Shown: positions 9,982 to 20,328 of the stretch, piece by piece | Numbering within the stretch: position 1 is the stretch's first letter | How the letters are laid out: each line of letters opens with the position of its first letter | Assembly (NCBI GenBank): GCA_001873365.1 | Contig: MNYZ01000005.1 | Location: 1 to 60,266, forward strand | DNA: 60,266 bases | Source of the DNA: Oscillatoriales cyanobacterium CG2_30_40_61 | GTDB taxonomy: Bacteria > Cyanobacteriota > Cyanobacteriia > Cyanobacteriales > Microcoleaceae | Direction of reading: 5' to 3' | The notes under the pieces: generated by a model | What the model saw: only the letters and a program-made list of their open reading frames with translations | Database searches by the model: none | Told to the model about the DNA's origin: nothing | Position numbers and translations under genes: made by a program

Positions 9982-10617
9982 ATGAATAATAGCAACCCTC
10001 GTAATCCGGTTTTATTGATTCACGGTATATTTGATACCAAAGCAATTTTTAAAACCATGACCGCCCATCTAACTAAAAAGGGATGGGATATTCATAGTCT
10101 GAATCTGATTCCTAATGATGGTCGATTTGGGTTAGAAGCCTTAGCTCAACAAATTGCAACCTATATAACCCAAACCTTCCCCCCCGAACAACCGATTGAT
10201 TTAATCGGGTTTAGTATGGGAGGAATTATTAGTCGTTATTATGTCCAACGCTTGGGAGGAATTGAACGAGTTCAACGTCTGATCACGATCTCCTCCCCCC
10301 ATCACGGCACTTTAACGGGATATCTTTACCCGACCTTAGCCGCCTCCCAAATGCGTTCTAATAGTCCGTTTTTACAAGACTTAAATCGGGATTTAGAAAT
10401 CCTAAACTCGATCAATTTTACCTCAATTTGGACACCTTTGGATGGGATGATTGTCCCGGCCCAAAGTTCCCAAATGCCTATTGGTCAAGAATTCACAGTT
10501 AATGTTTTTCTTCATGCTTGGATGGTGACTGATCCTAAGAGTTTAGCATTAGTTGAGAAAGCCCTAAATTCACCCCTAAAAACCTTGACCAGTCCGGTGT
10601 CACCCGCTACCATTTAA
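9982..10617 (+). CDS. Alpha/beta-hydrolase, triacylglycerol lipase-like
   Basis: The 211-residue protein has VLLIHGIFD (oxyanion-hole HG, residues 14-15), nucleophile Ser78 in GFSMGG, a likely acid Asp154 in TPLDGMIVP, and His178 in FLHAWM, giving a full catalytic triad. The order matches small bacterial lipases/esterases and PGAP1-like hydrolases. No signal peptide is seen, so it is likely cytoplasmic or membrane-associated from inside. The substrate is unknown. It begins 32 bp after the MITE-like element and is convergent with mntH. Confidence 0.85.
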   Translation: MNNSNPRNPVLLIHGIFDTKAIFKTMTAHLTKKGWDIHSLNLIPNDGRFGLEALAQQIATYITQTFPPEQPIDLIGFSMGGIISRYYVQRLGGIERVQRLITISSPHHGTLTGYLYPTLAASQMRSNSPFLQDLNRDLEILNSINFTSIWTPLDGMIVPAQSSQMPIGQEFTVNVFLHAWMVTDPKSLALVEKALNSPLKTLTSPVSPATI

Positions 10618-10648
10618 GCTGATAAAGGGTTTAAATCTTGAAACTCAG

Positions 10649-11956
10649 TTAACCCAAAATACTTTGTAATAGCAACCAAACATTTAGCCCAACGATAATA
10701 ATAGCAACTAACCAAGCTAGAGATTTTAGCCATAGGGGATTTACAAACTCTCCCATTAAGTTACGGTTACTTGTAAACATCACCAAGGGAATCACTGCAA
10801 ACGGTAACTGCAAGCCAAGGATAACTTGACTAAGAATTATCAGGCGGGTTGTGCTATTTTCCCCAAAAATAATAATTGCAATCAACGCTGGAATAACAGC
10901 AAGCAGACGGGTAATTAAACGCCGTAACCATGATGGAAGGCGAAATTGTAAAAAGCCTTCCATCACAATTTGCCCAGCCAGAGTTGCAGTTAGTGTCGAA
11001 CTTTGCCCGGAAGCAAGTAAGGCAATACCAAAAATAGCACTAGCAGCACTAACGCCTAACAATGGTGAAAGTAATTTGTAAGCATCTTGAATTTCCGCCA
11101 CATTCTGATTACCAGAAAAATGAAATGTGGCGGCAGACACAATTAAAATCGCTGAGTTGATAAACAGTGCCAACGATAGGGCAAAAGTTGAATCAATTGT
11201 GCTGAACTTAATTGCTTCCCATCTTTTTTCAGGAGTTGGTTGCCAATCGCGTGTTTGCACAATAGATGAGTGTAAATATAAGTTGTGAGGCATGACTGTT
11301 GCCCCTAAAATACCAATGGCAATGTACAGCATTTTTGGATTCTGTAAAATTTCTTTCTTGGGCAGATATCCTAACAAAATCTCCCCTATATCTGGTTGGG
11401 AGAACAGAATTTCTGCTGTGAAACAGATGCCTACGGTTGTTACCAGCATGATTACTAAGGCTTCTGTATAGCGAAAGCCCTTACTTTGAAGGAATAGCAA
11501 TACCAGGACATCCAGCGCAGTGATGCACACACCCCATACCAAGGGAATGCCGAATAAAAGTTGCAGGGCGATCGCACTTCCCAGTAATTCTGCCAAGTCA
11601 CAAGCTGCGATCGCAATCTCACATAGTATCCACAAACAGAAGTTAACCCTTGGATTGAAATAGTCCCGACAAGCCTGTGCCAAATCCCGCCCCGTAGCAA
11701 CACCCAAACGTACACACAAAGATTGCAGTAATATTGCCATCAGGTTTGACAGCAGGATCACTGTTAACAGAGTATAACCAAACTTTGATCCCCCGGCGAT
11801 ATCTGTTGCCCAGTTTCCCGGGTCTATGTATCCAACGGAAACCAGATACCCTGGCCCTGCATAGGCCAGCATCTTAGGCCAAAAGCTTTTAGTGTTGGGA
11901 ATTTTAATACTACGGTGAACTTCAGGGAGGCTAGGGTCGTTTTCGGGGCGAGTCAT
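10649..11956 (-). CDS. mntH: Nramp family Mn2+/divalent metal transporter
   Basis: The 435-residue protein with about 11 membrane segments has the Nramp metal-site motif DPGNWA in TM1 (residues 45-50) and MPHNLYLHS in TM6 (about 220), plus GQSSTLTATLAGQIVMEG. These proteins are proton-coupled importers of Mn2+ and Fe2+ in the plasma membrane. A cyanobacterial role in feeding Mn to photosystem II is plausible. No Fur or MntR box was recognised upstream. Confidence 0.94.
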   Translation of the reverse strand: MTRPENDPSLPEVHRSIKIPNTKSFWPKMLAYAGPGYLVSVGYIDPGNWATDIAGGSKFGYTLLTVILLSNLMAILLQSLCVRLGVATGRDLAQACRDYFNPRVNFCLWILCEIAIAACDLAELLGSAIALQLLFGIPLVWGVCITALDVLVLLFLQSKGFRYTEALVIMLVTTVGICFTAEILFSQPDIGEILLGYLPKKEILQNPKMLYIAIGILGATVMPHNLYLHSSIVQTRDWQPTPEKRWEAIKFSTIDSTFALSLALFINSAILIVSAATFHFSGNQNVAEIQDAYKLLSPLLGVSAASAIFGIALLASGQSSTLTATLAGQIVMEGFLQFRLPSWLRRLITRLLAVIPALIAIIIFGENSTTRLIILSQVILGLQLPFAVIPLVMFTSNRNLMGEFVNPLWLKSLAWLVAIIIVGLNVWLLLQSILG

Positions 11957-12070
11957 TTGTTTTTGGGAAAAATATTTTCATATTCTTCTCATAATCTCAT
12001 GTTTTTTTGATGTAGATGATTTTTGTCAATTGTTTAAACCCTGATTAGTACAAATGTTATTGCCAGAAGT

Positions 12071-12088
12071 GGTGGGTTAAAACCCACC
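12071..12088 (-). terminator. Hairpin downstream of the VOC gene
   Basis: GGTGGGTT-AA-AACCCACC, a perfect 8-bp stem 17 bp after the minus-strand VOC stop codon. Only a short T-run (TTTT reading into the minus strand) adjoins it on the wrong side, so it may be a repeat rather than a terminator. Confidence 0.45.
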
Positions 12089-12104
12089 AAAAACTCGCTT
12101 AACT

Positions 12105-12533
12105 TTAAACGTCTCCCACCTGGGCGTATTGATTACAGCCAAACACGGCTTCAGGATGACAGTAATATTTGAATTCTAATAGATTAGAAAACGGATCTTC
12201 TAAGAAAAAAGTCCGGTGTTCCGTGGGTAAACCGGGGAAACGGCGTTTGGGCTCTTGGTAGAATTTCAGGTGTTTTTGTTGAGCCGCTTCTAAGAGGGTT
12301 TCCCAGTCCGTCTCGGAAGTAAAAATTAAGCCAAAGTGTCGGGGATAAATCCCATTTTGGGGTGTGAGGGGTTCTTGACTGACATGGGCGACAATTTGAT
12401 GCCCGTAAAGGTTCATAATTATAGAATTGCGGCTTTCTCGGCCAATTTCGCAGCCTAACCCCTCGCCATAAAAGGCTTTTGTTTCTTCGATATTGTTCAC
12501 GGGAAAGGCAAGATGGAATAAAGTTTTGTTCAT
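12105..12533 (-). CDS. VOC (glyoxalase/dioxygenase) family protein
   Basis: The 142-residue protein has the paired beta-alpha-beta-beta-beta layout: FHLAFPVNNIEETKAFYGEGLG in the first half and RHFGLIF plus FFLEDPFSNLLEFKYY in the second. His7, His66 and Glu120 are placed as the metal ligands of this superfamily. The reaction cannot be told from sequence; cyanobacterial relatives are usually annotated as glyoxalase-like. The start is 17 bp from the divergent DUF92 gene. Confidence 0.82.
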   Translation of the reverse strand: MNKTLFHLAFPVNNIEETKAFYGEGLGCEIGRESRNSIIMNLYGHQIVAHVSQEPLTPQNGIYPRHFGLIFTSETDWETLLEAAQQKHLKFYQEPKRRFPGLPTEHRTFFLEDPFSNLLEFKYYCHPEAVFGCNQYAQVGDV

Positions 12534-12550
12534 GGTTTTGAGATCCGATT

Positions 12551-13333
12551 ATGATTTATGAATTAGTGTGGCTTAATCCTTGGGTATTTGTGATCGCTTT
12601 AAATACAGTTTTAATTAGTTTAGGGGTGATTGCCGCTAAAAAGTTATTAACCCCCGCCGGATGGATTCATGCTTGGATTTTAGGGGTGTTAATTTGGGGG
12701 TGTTTGGGTTGGCGGGGTTATCTAATTGTGGTGTTTTATTTTTTAGTGGGATCGGGTGTAACTCGCATTGGCAAAGCCCAAAAGGAAGCCGCTGGAATTG
12801 CCGAAAAACGCGGGGGTGCTCGGGGGCCAGAAAATGTCTGGGGTTCGGCTTTAACGGGGATGTTATGCGGGTTAGGGGTCTTTTTCCTGCAATTCTTTTT
12901 TCCTGATGTTGTGGTAATACAATCTTGGATACCGCTATTAATATTAGGATATGTTGCCAGTTTTAGTACCAAATTATCTGATACCTGTGGTAGCGAAATT
13001 GGCAAAGCCTACGGTCAAAAGACTTTTTTAATTACTACCTTAAAACCCGTTCCTAGAGGCACAGAAGGGGCGGTAAGTTTAGAAGGAACCTTGGCGGGGG
13101 TCGGGGCTTCTATTGTGGTTTCTGTCTTGGCTTGGAGTATCGGTTTAATTGATATTTGGGGAATTATTTGGAGTGTAATTGCGGCGTTTGTTGCGACTAA
13201 TTTGGAAAGTGTGATTGGTGCAACCTTACAAACCCAATGGAGATGGTTAACCAATGAAATTGTTAATTTTATTAATACTTTAATTGGGGCAATTACCGCG
13301 ATTTTTTTAGCCTATCTTTGGCAATTGTTTTAA
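12551..13333 (+). CDS. DUF92/TIGR00297 membrane protein, VTE6-like
   Basis: A 260-residue polytopic protein with the family motifs TPAGWIHAWILG, the cytoplasmic loop GVTRIGKAQKEAAGIAEKRGG and FSTKLSDTCGSEIGKAYG. In plants VTE6 of this family phosphorylates phytyl phosphate to phytyl diphosphate, recycling chlorophyll phytol into tocopherol and phylloquinone. A similar role here is inference from family membership. It is convergent with the TPR gene. Confidence 0.85.
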   Translation: MIYELVWLNPWVFVIALNTVLISLGVIAAKKLLTPAGWIHAWILGVLIWGCLGWRGYLIVVFYFLVGSGVTRIGKAQKEAAGIAEKRGGARGPENVWGSALTGMLCGLGVFFLQFFFPDVVVIQSWIPLLILGYVASFSTKLSDTCGSEIGKAYGQKTFLITTLKPVPRGTEGAVSLEGTLAGVGASIVVSVLAWSIGLIDIWGIIWSVIAAFVATNLESVIGATLQTQWRWLTNEIVNFINTLIGAITAIFLAYLWQLF

Positions 13334-13347
13334 GGATTTCGGCGGTG

Positions 13348-13369
13348 GGAGCAATTGATTAATTGTTCC
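13348..13369. terminator. Hairpin between convergent genes
   Basis: GGAGCAATT-GATT-AATTGTTCC (one G-T pair) sits in the 51-bp gap between the DUF92 and TPR stop codons and could end both transcripts. It lacks a long U-tract. Confidence 0.45.
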
Positions 13370-13384
13370 TACTGCGGGGAAAAT

Positions 13385-14710
13385 TTAACGATTCATTTGA
13401 CGATTAACAGTATCAATTTTTTTAACAAAATAATCCTCACGGTATTTTAACTGTTGGGCTAATCCTAGTCCTTGTTGGAAGGCTGCGATCGCGGATTGAT
13501 AGGCTTTTTGTGATAAATAAATATCCCCGATTTGATCATAAGCATTCATCATTCCATAATAATTATACCCTTGTTGATTAACTAAAACTTGGGCTTGATA
13601 AATGTCTAAAGCCGTTTTAATTTGATTTTGAGATCGATAGAGTTTACCCAGTCTCCCTAAGGCTTCACTGGCATTATCAAACTGTTGAATAGAGGTAGCA
13701 ATACTATAGGCTTCTTGATAGGTTGCTCCCGCCTGTTCAAATTGTCCTAATTTTTCATAATTTCCCCCAATACCTAATTTAATTTCTGGAATAGCTAATA
13801 AATTTTGCTGAGTTACATAATAACCCACCAGTCTTTCTTTCACAGCAATAGCCTTTAAATATTCTGCAATTTGTTCATAAATAAAAGCTAATTGTTGTAG
13901 CGATCGCACCTGACTCGCCGGGGGTGTGGGGTTAGGATTTTCGGCCGTAGCGGGTTGGGGTTGAGTAGGTAGAATATCCCCATTAATGGCGCGGATTTCC
14001 TGTTGTAATTCTAATAGTTTCTCATAGGTTTCTGCTGCATTGGGATAGTCTAACCACATCATATAAATTTGAGCAATTTCGTTTAAATATTGTTCTTCTG
14101 CTAAAATATTATCACTTTGATTAGCAGTAGCTAATAAAGATTCATAGACAATTAAAGCCTGATTTTTAGCTCTAATATTCTTAAATGTTAATCCCAAGGA
14201 TTCCCATAATTTAAGATCATTAATCTTTTCCGTATTAAGTTTTTGTACAATTTGATCAAGACGTTCTGTGATAAACTTTATATATAGTCGTTGACTATTA
14301 TTCCAAGCAATTAAACCGATACGATTTAAAGCAGCAATTTCTGGAGCTAATCCAAAATAACGACGAATTCTTAACTCTCGATTCCATAATTCAAAAGCCC
14401 CCGGAATATTTCCAGCAGCTAATAATCCTGTAGCTTCTGCATTGAGTTTAACTAATTCAGGTTCTAATATTTGTTGTTGACTTTGACCTAAAACTTCACC
14501 ATCACGAGGAGGAGAAGGGAGTAAAGGATCGGGATCTTTGCTAAATAATGGGTTAGGAGAAAAATCATCTAACAGGGGTTTTTCTGGTTCGGTTGGTTTG
14601 GGTTTTTGAGCGATCGCAACTTCCAGATTAACCCCACCTGATAATAGAATAAAAACCGGGATTAAAATAAAGTTTAGTCTTTGAATACTGCGAGTTTTTA
14701 GATTAATCAT
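13385..14710 (-). CDS. Exported TPR-repeat protein
   Basis: A 441-residue protein with an N-terminal signal-like segment (FILIPVFILLSGG, then cleavage near AIAQ) followed by a Pro-rich stretch and, from about residue 85 on, helical TPR-type repeats (for example AEAYSIATSIQQFDNASEALGRLGKLY and YYGMMNAYDQIGDIYLSQKAY, each a TPR pair). It is probably a periplasmic or lumenal scaffold. A Pro/Asn-rich insert (about 248-262) splits the repeats. No enzyme domain. Confidence 0.8.
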   Translation of the reverse strand: MINLKTRSIQRLNFILIPVFILLSGGVNLEVAIAQKPKPTEPEKPLLDDFSPNPLFSKDPDPLLPSPPRDGEVLGQSQQQILEPELVKLNAEATGLLAAGNIPGAFELWNRELRIRRYFGLAPEIAALNRIGLIAWNNSQRLYIKFITERLDQIVQKLNTEKINDLKLWESLGLTFKNIRAKNQALIVYESLLATANQSDNILAEEQYLNEIAQIYMMWLDYPNAAETYEKLLELQQEIRAINGDILPTQPQPATAENPNPTPPASQVRSLQQLAFIYEQIAEYLKAIAVKERLVGYYVTQQNLLAIPEIKLGIGGNYEKLGQFEQAGATYQEAYSIATSIQQFDNASEALGRLGKLYRSQNQIKTALDIYQAQVLVNQQGYNYYGMMNAYDQIGDIYLSQKAYQSAIAAFQQGLGLAQQLKYREDYFVKKIDTVNRQMNR

Positions 14711-14863
14711 AAAATTAAAGCCTTAATATTTAAAATATAATCTATTATTGTATAACTATTTTTCCCCTTTTGCAAACCATCAAATCAGTTTTGCTGGGCT
14801 GAATTGACCGAAAAAGCAATAATATGGGATAATCAGAATCGGAGCGTTAGGGAGGAGAGAAAG

Positions 14864-15982
14864 TTGAAAGTTTGGAAAAAATGGGTTAAAAGTCTGATGG
14901 TTTTAGGCTGTAGCTTTGTGTTTTTAACAGCTTGTTCGGTTCCCCAAGTATCGGCGGAATCTCGAATGTTTATTGATTTATCTCTAAACTTTTTAGGGAA
15001 GTATGAACTCTCAAAATCTATTATATTTGATAATCAACCCGTCGGTAATTTCTCGTCCCTAACCTACAAAATACCCGGTTATGGAAGCCCAACAGATGAA
15101 GGAATTAGGTTTTATGGGTTAACAGATTCTCTAGGAAAATTTTATACTTTTAAAGTTGATTTAAACCCGGCTGAACCCACGAATTTTAAAGATATTACCC
15201 TAGAAAATTCAACCCTGATTAAAAATCAACAAAATCAGCCCCTATATCCCGATAGTATTGCTTTTTCTCCTCGAAATTCCGTTTTTATTGCAACAGAAAA
15301 TTTAGAAAATTCCGAGGTTCCTCCATCCATTGCTGAATATGATTTAACCACCGGACAATTAAAAAATACAGTTCCCCTTTCCTCCTTTTATCTTCCTCAA
15401 TTCCAAGACTCTGAACAAATTCGAGGAATAGAACCCCAATTCGGCTTTAAAGGCTTAACTATTTCTCCCGATGGGTTTAGTCCCGATGGTCGAGATCCCT
15501 TTCGGTTATTTACTGTCACCGAAAAACCATTAATTCAAGATCGAGATCCAGAGGATGAAACTAAATTAAGATTATTGCATTATGTAATAGCAGATAGAGC
15601 CTCTTTTTTAGTTTCAGAAACCCTATATCTTTTAGATAAAAGCTCTCAAAATTTAGTTAATATTGTCGCCGGTCAAAGCGGAAGTTTTCTAAGTTTAGAA
15701 CAATCATCAGACAGTGGAAAAATTTATCAATTATTCACCGGAGATGCAACGGATACCTCCCGCATTGCGAGTTTAAAAGGAGACCTCAGCAAAATCCAAC
15801 CCGTGCGCAAAAAACTATTATTAGATTTACAAGACCTAGGAATAACTGTTCCCAATTTAACCGGAATGACCCTAGGATCTCGTTTACCCGATGGAAGTCA
15901 AAGCTTAGTGATTTTGAATCATCAAAATGATGGAACTGAGTTTTTATTATTCAGTTTGAGATCAGATAATATCAGAGATTAG
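14864..15982 (+). CDS. Lipoprotein with esterase-like phytase domain
   Basis: I chose the TTG at 14864 because GGAGGAGAG lies just upstream and the product then begins as a lipoprotein: KVWKKWVKSLMVLG, then lipobox LTAC with Cys24. A TTG at 14804 would add 20 unlikely residues. The 372-residue product has a beta-propeller-like series (FSSLTYK, FYGLTDS, DSIAFSPR, GLTISPDGF, GMTLG) typical of the esterase-like activity of phytase family. Substrate unknown. It would be anchored to the outside of a membrane. Confidence 0.78.
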   Translation: MKVWKKWVKSLMVLGCSFVFLTACSVPQVSAESRMFIDLSLNFLGKYELSKSIIFDNQPVGNFSSLTYKIPGYGSPTDEGIRFYGLTDSLGKFYTFKVDLNPAEPTNFKDITLENSTLIKNQQNQPLYPDSIAFSPRNSVFIATENLENSEVPPSIAEYDLTTGQLKNTVPLSSFYLPQFQDSEQIRGIEPQFGFKGLTISPDGFSPDGRDPFRLFTVTEKPLIQDRDPEDETKLRLLHYVIADRASFLVSETLYLLDKSSQNLVNIVAGQSGSFLSLEQSSDSGKIYQLFTGDATDTSRIASLKGDLSKIQPVRKKLLLDLQDLGITVPNLTGMTLGSRLPDGSQSLVILNHQNDGTEFLLFSLRSDNIRD

Positions 15983-16052
15983 AAAATTTTGCTTTTAATT
16001 TCTGATTCCGTTGTATCCTAAAAAACGAAGTTAAGCAACTTTGATAAAAGTT

Positions 16053-16643
16053 ATGACTCATTCCACTGATACTGTTAAACTAGCGAAATTAATGGCGGCG
16101 GACTTTAGTAACCAAGCCCAAGCCTTTGAAAACCCGCCTTTTTTTGCCCATATTCGGGTGTGTATGCGTCCCCTACCCGTAGAATTATTAGATGGAATCA
16201 GCTTGTATTTAGAACAGGCTTATGATATTAACTTAAAACAACCCTATCGAGTGCGGGTATTAAAATTAGTTGCGGTGGAAAATCACATTGAAATTGAGAA
16301 TTATGTGATCGAAAACGAACAGGAATTTTATGGCGCATCCCGGGAGCCCGAAAGACTTCAAGGGTTAACAAAAGAACGATTAAAAAAAATGGAACAATGT
16401 TCTTTTATTACCCATTGGACAGGAAAGGGTTTTAAAGGGGAAGTTGAACCCGGAAAAGGATGTATGGTGGAACGCAAAGGGAAAGTTACCTATCTCGCGA
16501 GTGAATTTGAAATTGACGAACACCATTTTATTAGTCACGACCGAGGACACGACCCCGAAACCGATGAACAACTGTGGGGCGCCTTGGCTGGGCCATTTCA
16601 ATTCGTGCGCTGGACAAGTTTTGCGGACGAGGTAAAAATTTGA
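16053..16643 (+). CDS. cpcT: Phycobiliprotein chromophore lyase CpcT/CpeT
   Basis: The 196-residue protein matches CpcT across its length: MTHSTDTVKLAKLMAADFSN, NPPFFAHIRVCMRPLP, EQEFYGASREPERL and VEPGKGCMVERKG are family signatures. CpcT attaches phycocyanobilin to the Cys-153/155 position of phycocyanin beta. I chose ATG 16053 over a TTG at 16041 because it matches the family N-terminus. The paralogue CpeT acts on phycoerythrin, so the exact substrate is inferred. It sits 58 bp before sqdB. Confidence 0.88.
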   Translation: MTHSTDTVKLAKLMAADFSNQAQAFENPPFFAHIRVCMRPLPVELLDGISLYLEQAYDINLKQPYRVRVLKLVAVENHIEIENYVIENEQEFYGASREPERLQGLTKERLKKMEQCSFITHWTGKGFKGEVEPGKGCMVERKGKVTYLASEFEIDEHHFISHDRGHDPETDEQLWGALAGPFQFVRWTSFADEVKI

Positions 16644-16659
16644 TCCCCTTTCCTGATAA

Positions 16660-17929
<1,270 letters not shown>

Positions 17930-17992
17930 ATTCAATATCAATCTAATAATGAAATCCCTAGATGATATGAATTGTAATAAGGAGGATGCGCT

Positions 17993-19102
17993 GTGAAAGT
18001 AGAGGCTATATCAATTGAAAACTTCAAACGCTTTGATCGGTTAGAAGTATCTTTCAAAAATTCAATCTTGGGCGAGGTTAGTGATCGTTTTTTGATTCTA
18101 GGAGATAATGGCAGCGGAAAGACGACTTTGTTACAAGCGATCGCTCTACCTTTAGCCCTAGCAACAGGCAAAATTCAAACGATTACAGACTTCAACTGGA
18201 CAGGCTTTCTAGCAGAACGTTATTGGCGTTGGGGGAGTCCTCGAATTGAACTGGAAGTATCTTTTGAAGCAGAAGAATTAGAAGCCACCCGTGAAATTGC
18301 TAGAAAATGGTATAGTTCCCAACCCCCTGAATTCCAAAAAGAACATGAATTTGTTGAGCCAGGTGATAGTCCAACAGTAACATTATTGCTCAGTGGAGAT
18401 TATTGGAAAGCGGGCAATACTCCTGCTGAACGCGCCCAATTTCGGGGACGCTATTATGCTCAGTGGTTTATTAACCGAGGAGATCAGTCTGTTCGTTCAG
18501 ACTTCTCTTTGTTACCTGGAATCTTTTGGTTTGACCAATTTCGCAATCTCGGAACTCCACAAGCTCAAGAAGGGATGGGCGAACGGGTTAAAGACGGCAG
18601 TAGTGGCGTTTCTTTTGAAATGGGGGTGGGTCGTCTGCGCCAATATCTGATCGAGTGGCGACGCAAGCAAGAGCGAGGAGGTATCAACTCTAGGAATGAC
18701 TACATTACGCAACTTGAGAAAGTTTACAAAAGGATTTTTCCAGATCGTTCCTTTTCGGGAATTGAACAATTACCAAGTCTTGATTCTCCGACAGAAGAAA
18801 CTTCTTACTTCTTACTCAACGACGGATATCGAACTTACGATATTGTTGAGATGTCAGCCGGAGAACAATCTGTATTTCCGATTTTGTATGAATTTGTTAG
18901 GCAGCAAATCGCCTACTCCGTTGTCCTGATTGACGAAATTGACTTGAATCTTCATCCCCCTGCGGCTCAGTTTCTCGTTAGTCAGTTGCTTAAAATTGAC
19001 CCCACCTGTCAGTTTATCTTCACGACTCATTCAGAAGCGGTTATGGATGTTGTCGGTCAAAGTGAAACCTACCGTTTAGCTGGAGGTGCGCTGTGTCTAT
19101 AA
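17993..19102 (+). CDS. AAA/ABC-type ATPase of a PARIS-like defence pair
   Basis: The 369-residue SMC/ABC-type ATPase begins MKVEAISIENFKRFDRLEVSF, with Walker A GDNGSGKTT (38-45), a signature-like EMSAGEQSV near 285, Walker B VVLIDEIDLNLHP (about 309-321) and FTTHSEAV near 345. It starts at GTG 17993 after GGAGG. It overlaps the next gene, a DUF4435 protein, by 10 bp. AriA (ATPase) with AriB (DUF4435 TOPRIM nuclease) is the PARIS anti-phage system; that assignment is inference from the pairing. OLD/Gabija-type ATPases are alternatives. Confidence 0.78.
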   Translation: MKVEAISIENFKRFDRLEVSFKNSILGEVSDRFLILGDNGSGKTTLLQAIALPLALATGKIQTITDFNWTGFLAERYWRWGSPRIELEVSFEAEELEATREIARKWYSSQPPEFQKEHEFVEPGDSPTVTLLLSGDYWKAGNTPAERAQFRGRYYAQWFINRGDQSVRSDFSLLPGIFWFDQFRNLGTPQAQEGMGERVKDGSSGVSFEMGVGRLRQYLIEWRRKQERGGINSRNDYITQLEKVYKRIFPDRSFSGIEQLPSLDSPTEETSYFLLNDGYRTYDIVEMSAGEQSVFPILYEFVRQQIAYSVVLIDEIDLNLHPPAAQFLVSQLLKIDPTCQFIFTTHSEAVMDVVGQSETYRLAGGALCL

Positions 19103-19938
19103 CCGTTCTCTATTGCGAGGGAAACCCCCAAAGTATTGATATTCGTGTCATTCGTCAACTACTTCCTAGAGAATGTACAATTCGTCCATTGGGAGGTAAA
19201 ACTTCTAGTTTTATGCAGAGTATTATTAGCGATCGCAATATCAATCCGAATTTAGCTGGATTGGTAGACCATGATTTTGATTGTCGTGACTGGGAATCTA
19301 ATGGTCATCCTATCCCTTGTAACTATCAGAATATTCAAGTGGGTTGGGCATGGGAAAGAAAAGAGATCGAAAATTATCTTATTGATCCAAAGATTGTTCA
19401 GAAGGCTTTAGGAAGGAAAACCCCAGCAGAATACCAATCTGTTTTAGCCAAAGCAGCAAAAAAGATCGCAACTTATACAGCAGCCCGAACCGCATTATCT
19501 TGTTCGGGTTTTAAAAACTTTTGGGGAGAAGAAATCAAAGATAGCCATTTTCCCAAAAGCTATCGTTTTCCGACGAAAGAAGTAGATAAAAACATCTGTC
19601 ACATCAAACTTGAAGAAATTGTTAGAGAATTTAAAGGGAATCGTCTTGTTGAAACTGACAATGTTATCGAGAAATTTGAACAGTTGCTTCCTTCTTTTAA
19701 GCCTGGGGGGTTCCGATTTGAGAATTTTTTAACTTATTTCGCAGGAAAAGATATCTTATGTGCAATGAAAGAAGATTTAATCTACTTGGGATTTGATTTT
19801 GATAATCCAATTCATCAGTTTCTTGAACGAATTGTTACTAGAATTGAAAGAGCAGAAGACGTTTGGAGATGGCTCCCTGAATGGCAAAATCTTCGAGATA
19901 TTATTCACAACTATAATTCTGATTTTCATCCTTTCTAA
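19093..19938 (+). CDS. DUF4435 (TOPRIM-like) effector of the PARIS-like pair
   Basis: The 281-residue protein opens VLYCEGNPQSIDI with Glu9 in the position of the TOPRIM glutamate, then LGGKTSSF, GLVDHDFDC (Asp59, Asp61, Asp63) and ERKEIENYLI, the pattern of DUF4435. In PARIS, AriB of this family is released by the ATPase trigger and cuts tRNA. GTG 19093 follows GGAGG by six bases and overlaps the ATPase stop, so translation is coupled. The C-terminal half (about 150-281) I do not recognise in detail. Function is inferred. Confidence 0.7.
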   Translation: MSITVLYCEGNPQSIDIRVIRQLLPRECTIRPLGGKTSSFMQSIISDRNINPNLAGLVDHDFDCRDWESNGHPIPCNYQNIQVGWAWERKEIENYLIDPKIVQKALGRKTPAEYQSVLAKAAKKIATYTAARTALSCSGFKNFWGEEIKDSHFPKSYRFPTKEVDKNICHIKLEEIVREFKGNRLVETDNVIEKFEQLLPSFKPGGFRFENFLTYFAGKDILCAMKEDLIYLGFDFDNPIHQFLERIVTRIERAEDVWRWLPEWQNLRDIIHNYNSDFHPF

Positions 19939-20020
19939 TATTGCAGACCTGCCACTAATTTTACCAGAAACATAACCTCTAAAAAGTATTCCCCTCGAGA
20001 CACGGGGAACCAGGGGTTGA

Positions 20021-20116
20021 TATAGCAACCGCACCTAGCTATTAGGACTACTTATCGGCTGTCATTACCGCCTTAGTGCGGTAATCCATGTCAATAGCGT
20101 TATGGCGACTGCTATA
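20021..20116. mobile_element. MITE-like element with TATAGCAnnCGC ends
   Basis: TATAGCAACCGC (20021-20032) and GCGACTGCTATA (20105-20116) are inverted with 10 of 12 matches; inside is ATTACCGC-CTTAGT-GCGGTAAT, a perfect 8-bp hairpin. It is non-coding and lies directly before the second copy of the sqdB tail. Confidence 0.5.
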
Positions 20117-20120
20117 ATAG

Positions 20121-20224
20121 CCAAATTATGCCCAAGGTTTCCTGGCGTAATCCGGGTTAATTTATGATCATGTTTACTATAGAGAGGGGTTAGGATCTAT
20201 ACAGTAAGCCTTTGATTGTGTTAT
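20121..20224 (+). repeat. Direct repeat, sqdB 3' end and flank, copy 2
   Basis: Begins CCAAATTATGCCCAAGG and keeps the end of the sqdB reading frame ([11 protein letters not shown] and stop) with no sqdB body upstream. It differs from copy 1 by several substitutions and a small deletion after the stop. It marks the right edge of the inserted or duplicated segment. Confidence 0.85.
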
Positions 20225-20328
20225 AATTCTATAGATGAGCTTCGTCGGAATCTACTTTTAGAAAACCTCAATAAAAATATTGACCGCTTGGAATTGTTGC
20301 AGAATCGCTTAATACCTTATCTATATCT
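20225..20328 (+). other. Open stretch upstream of the DUF3370 gene
   Basis: A reading frame without a start encodes DELRRNLLLENLNKNIDRLE and more to about 20352 on the plus strand, out of phase with the DUF3370 gene. It looks like a helical protein fragment, possibly a gene remnant. No promoter boxes were recognised. Confidence 0.35.
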
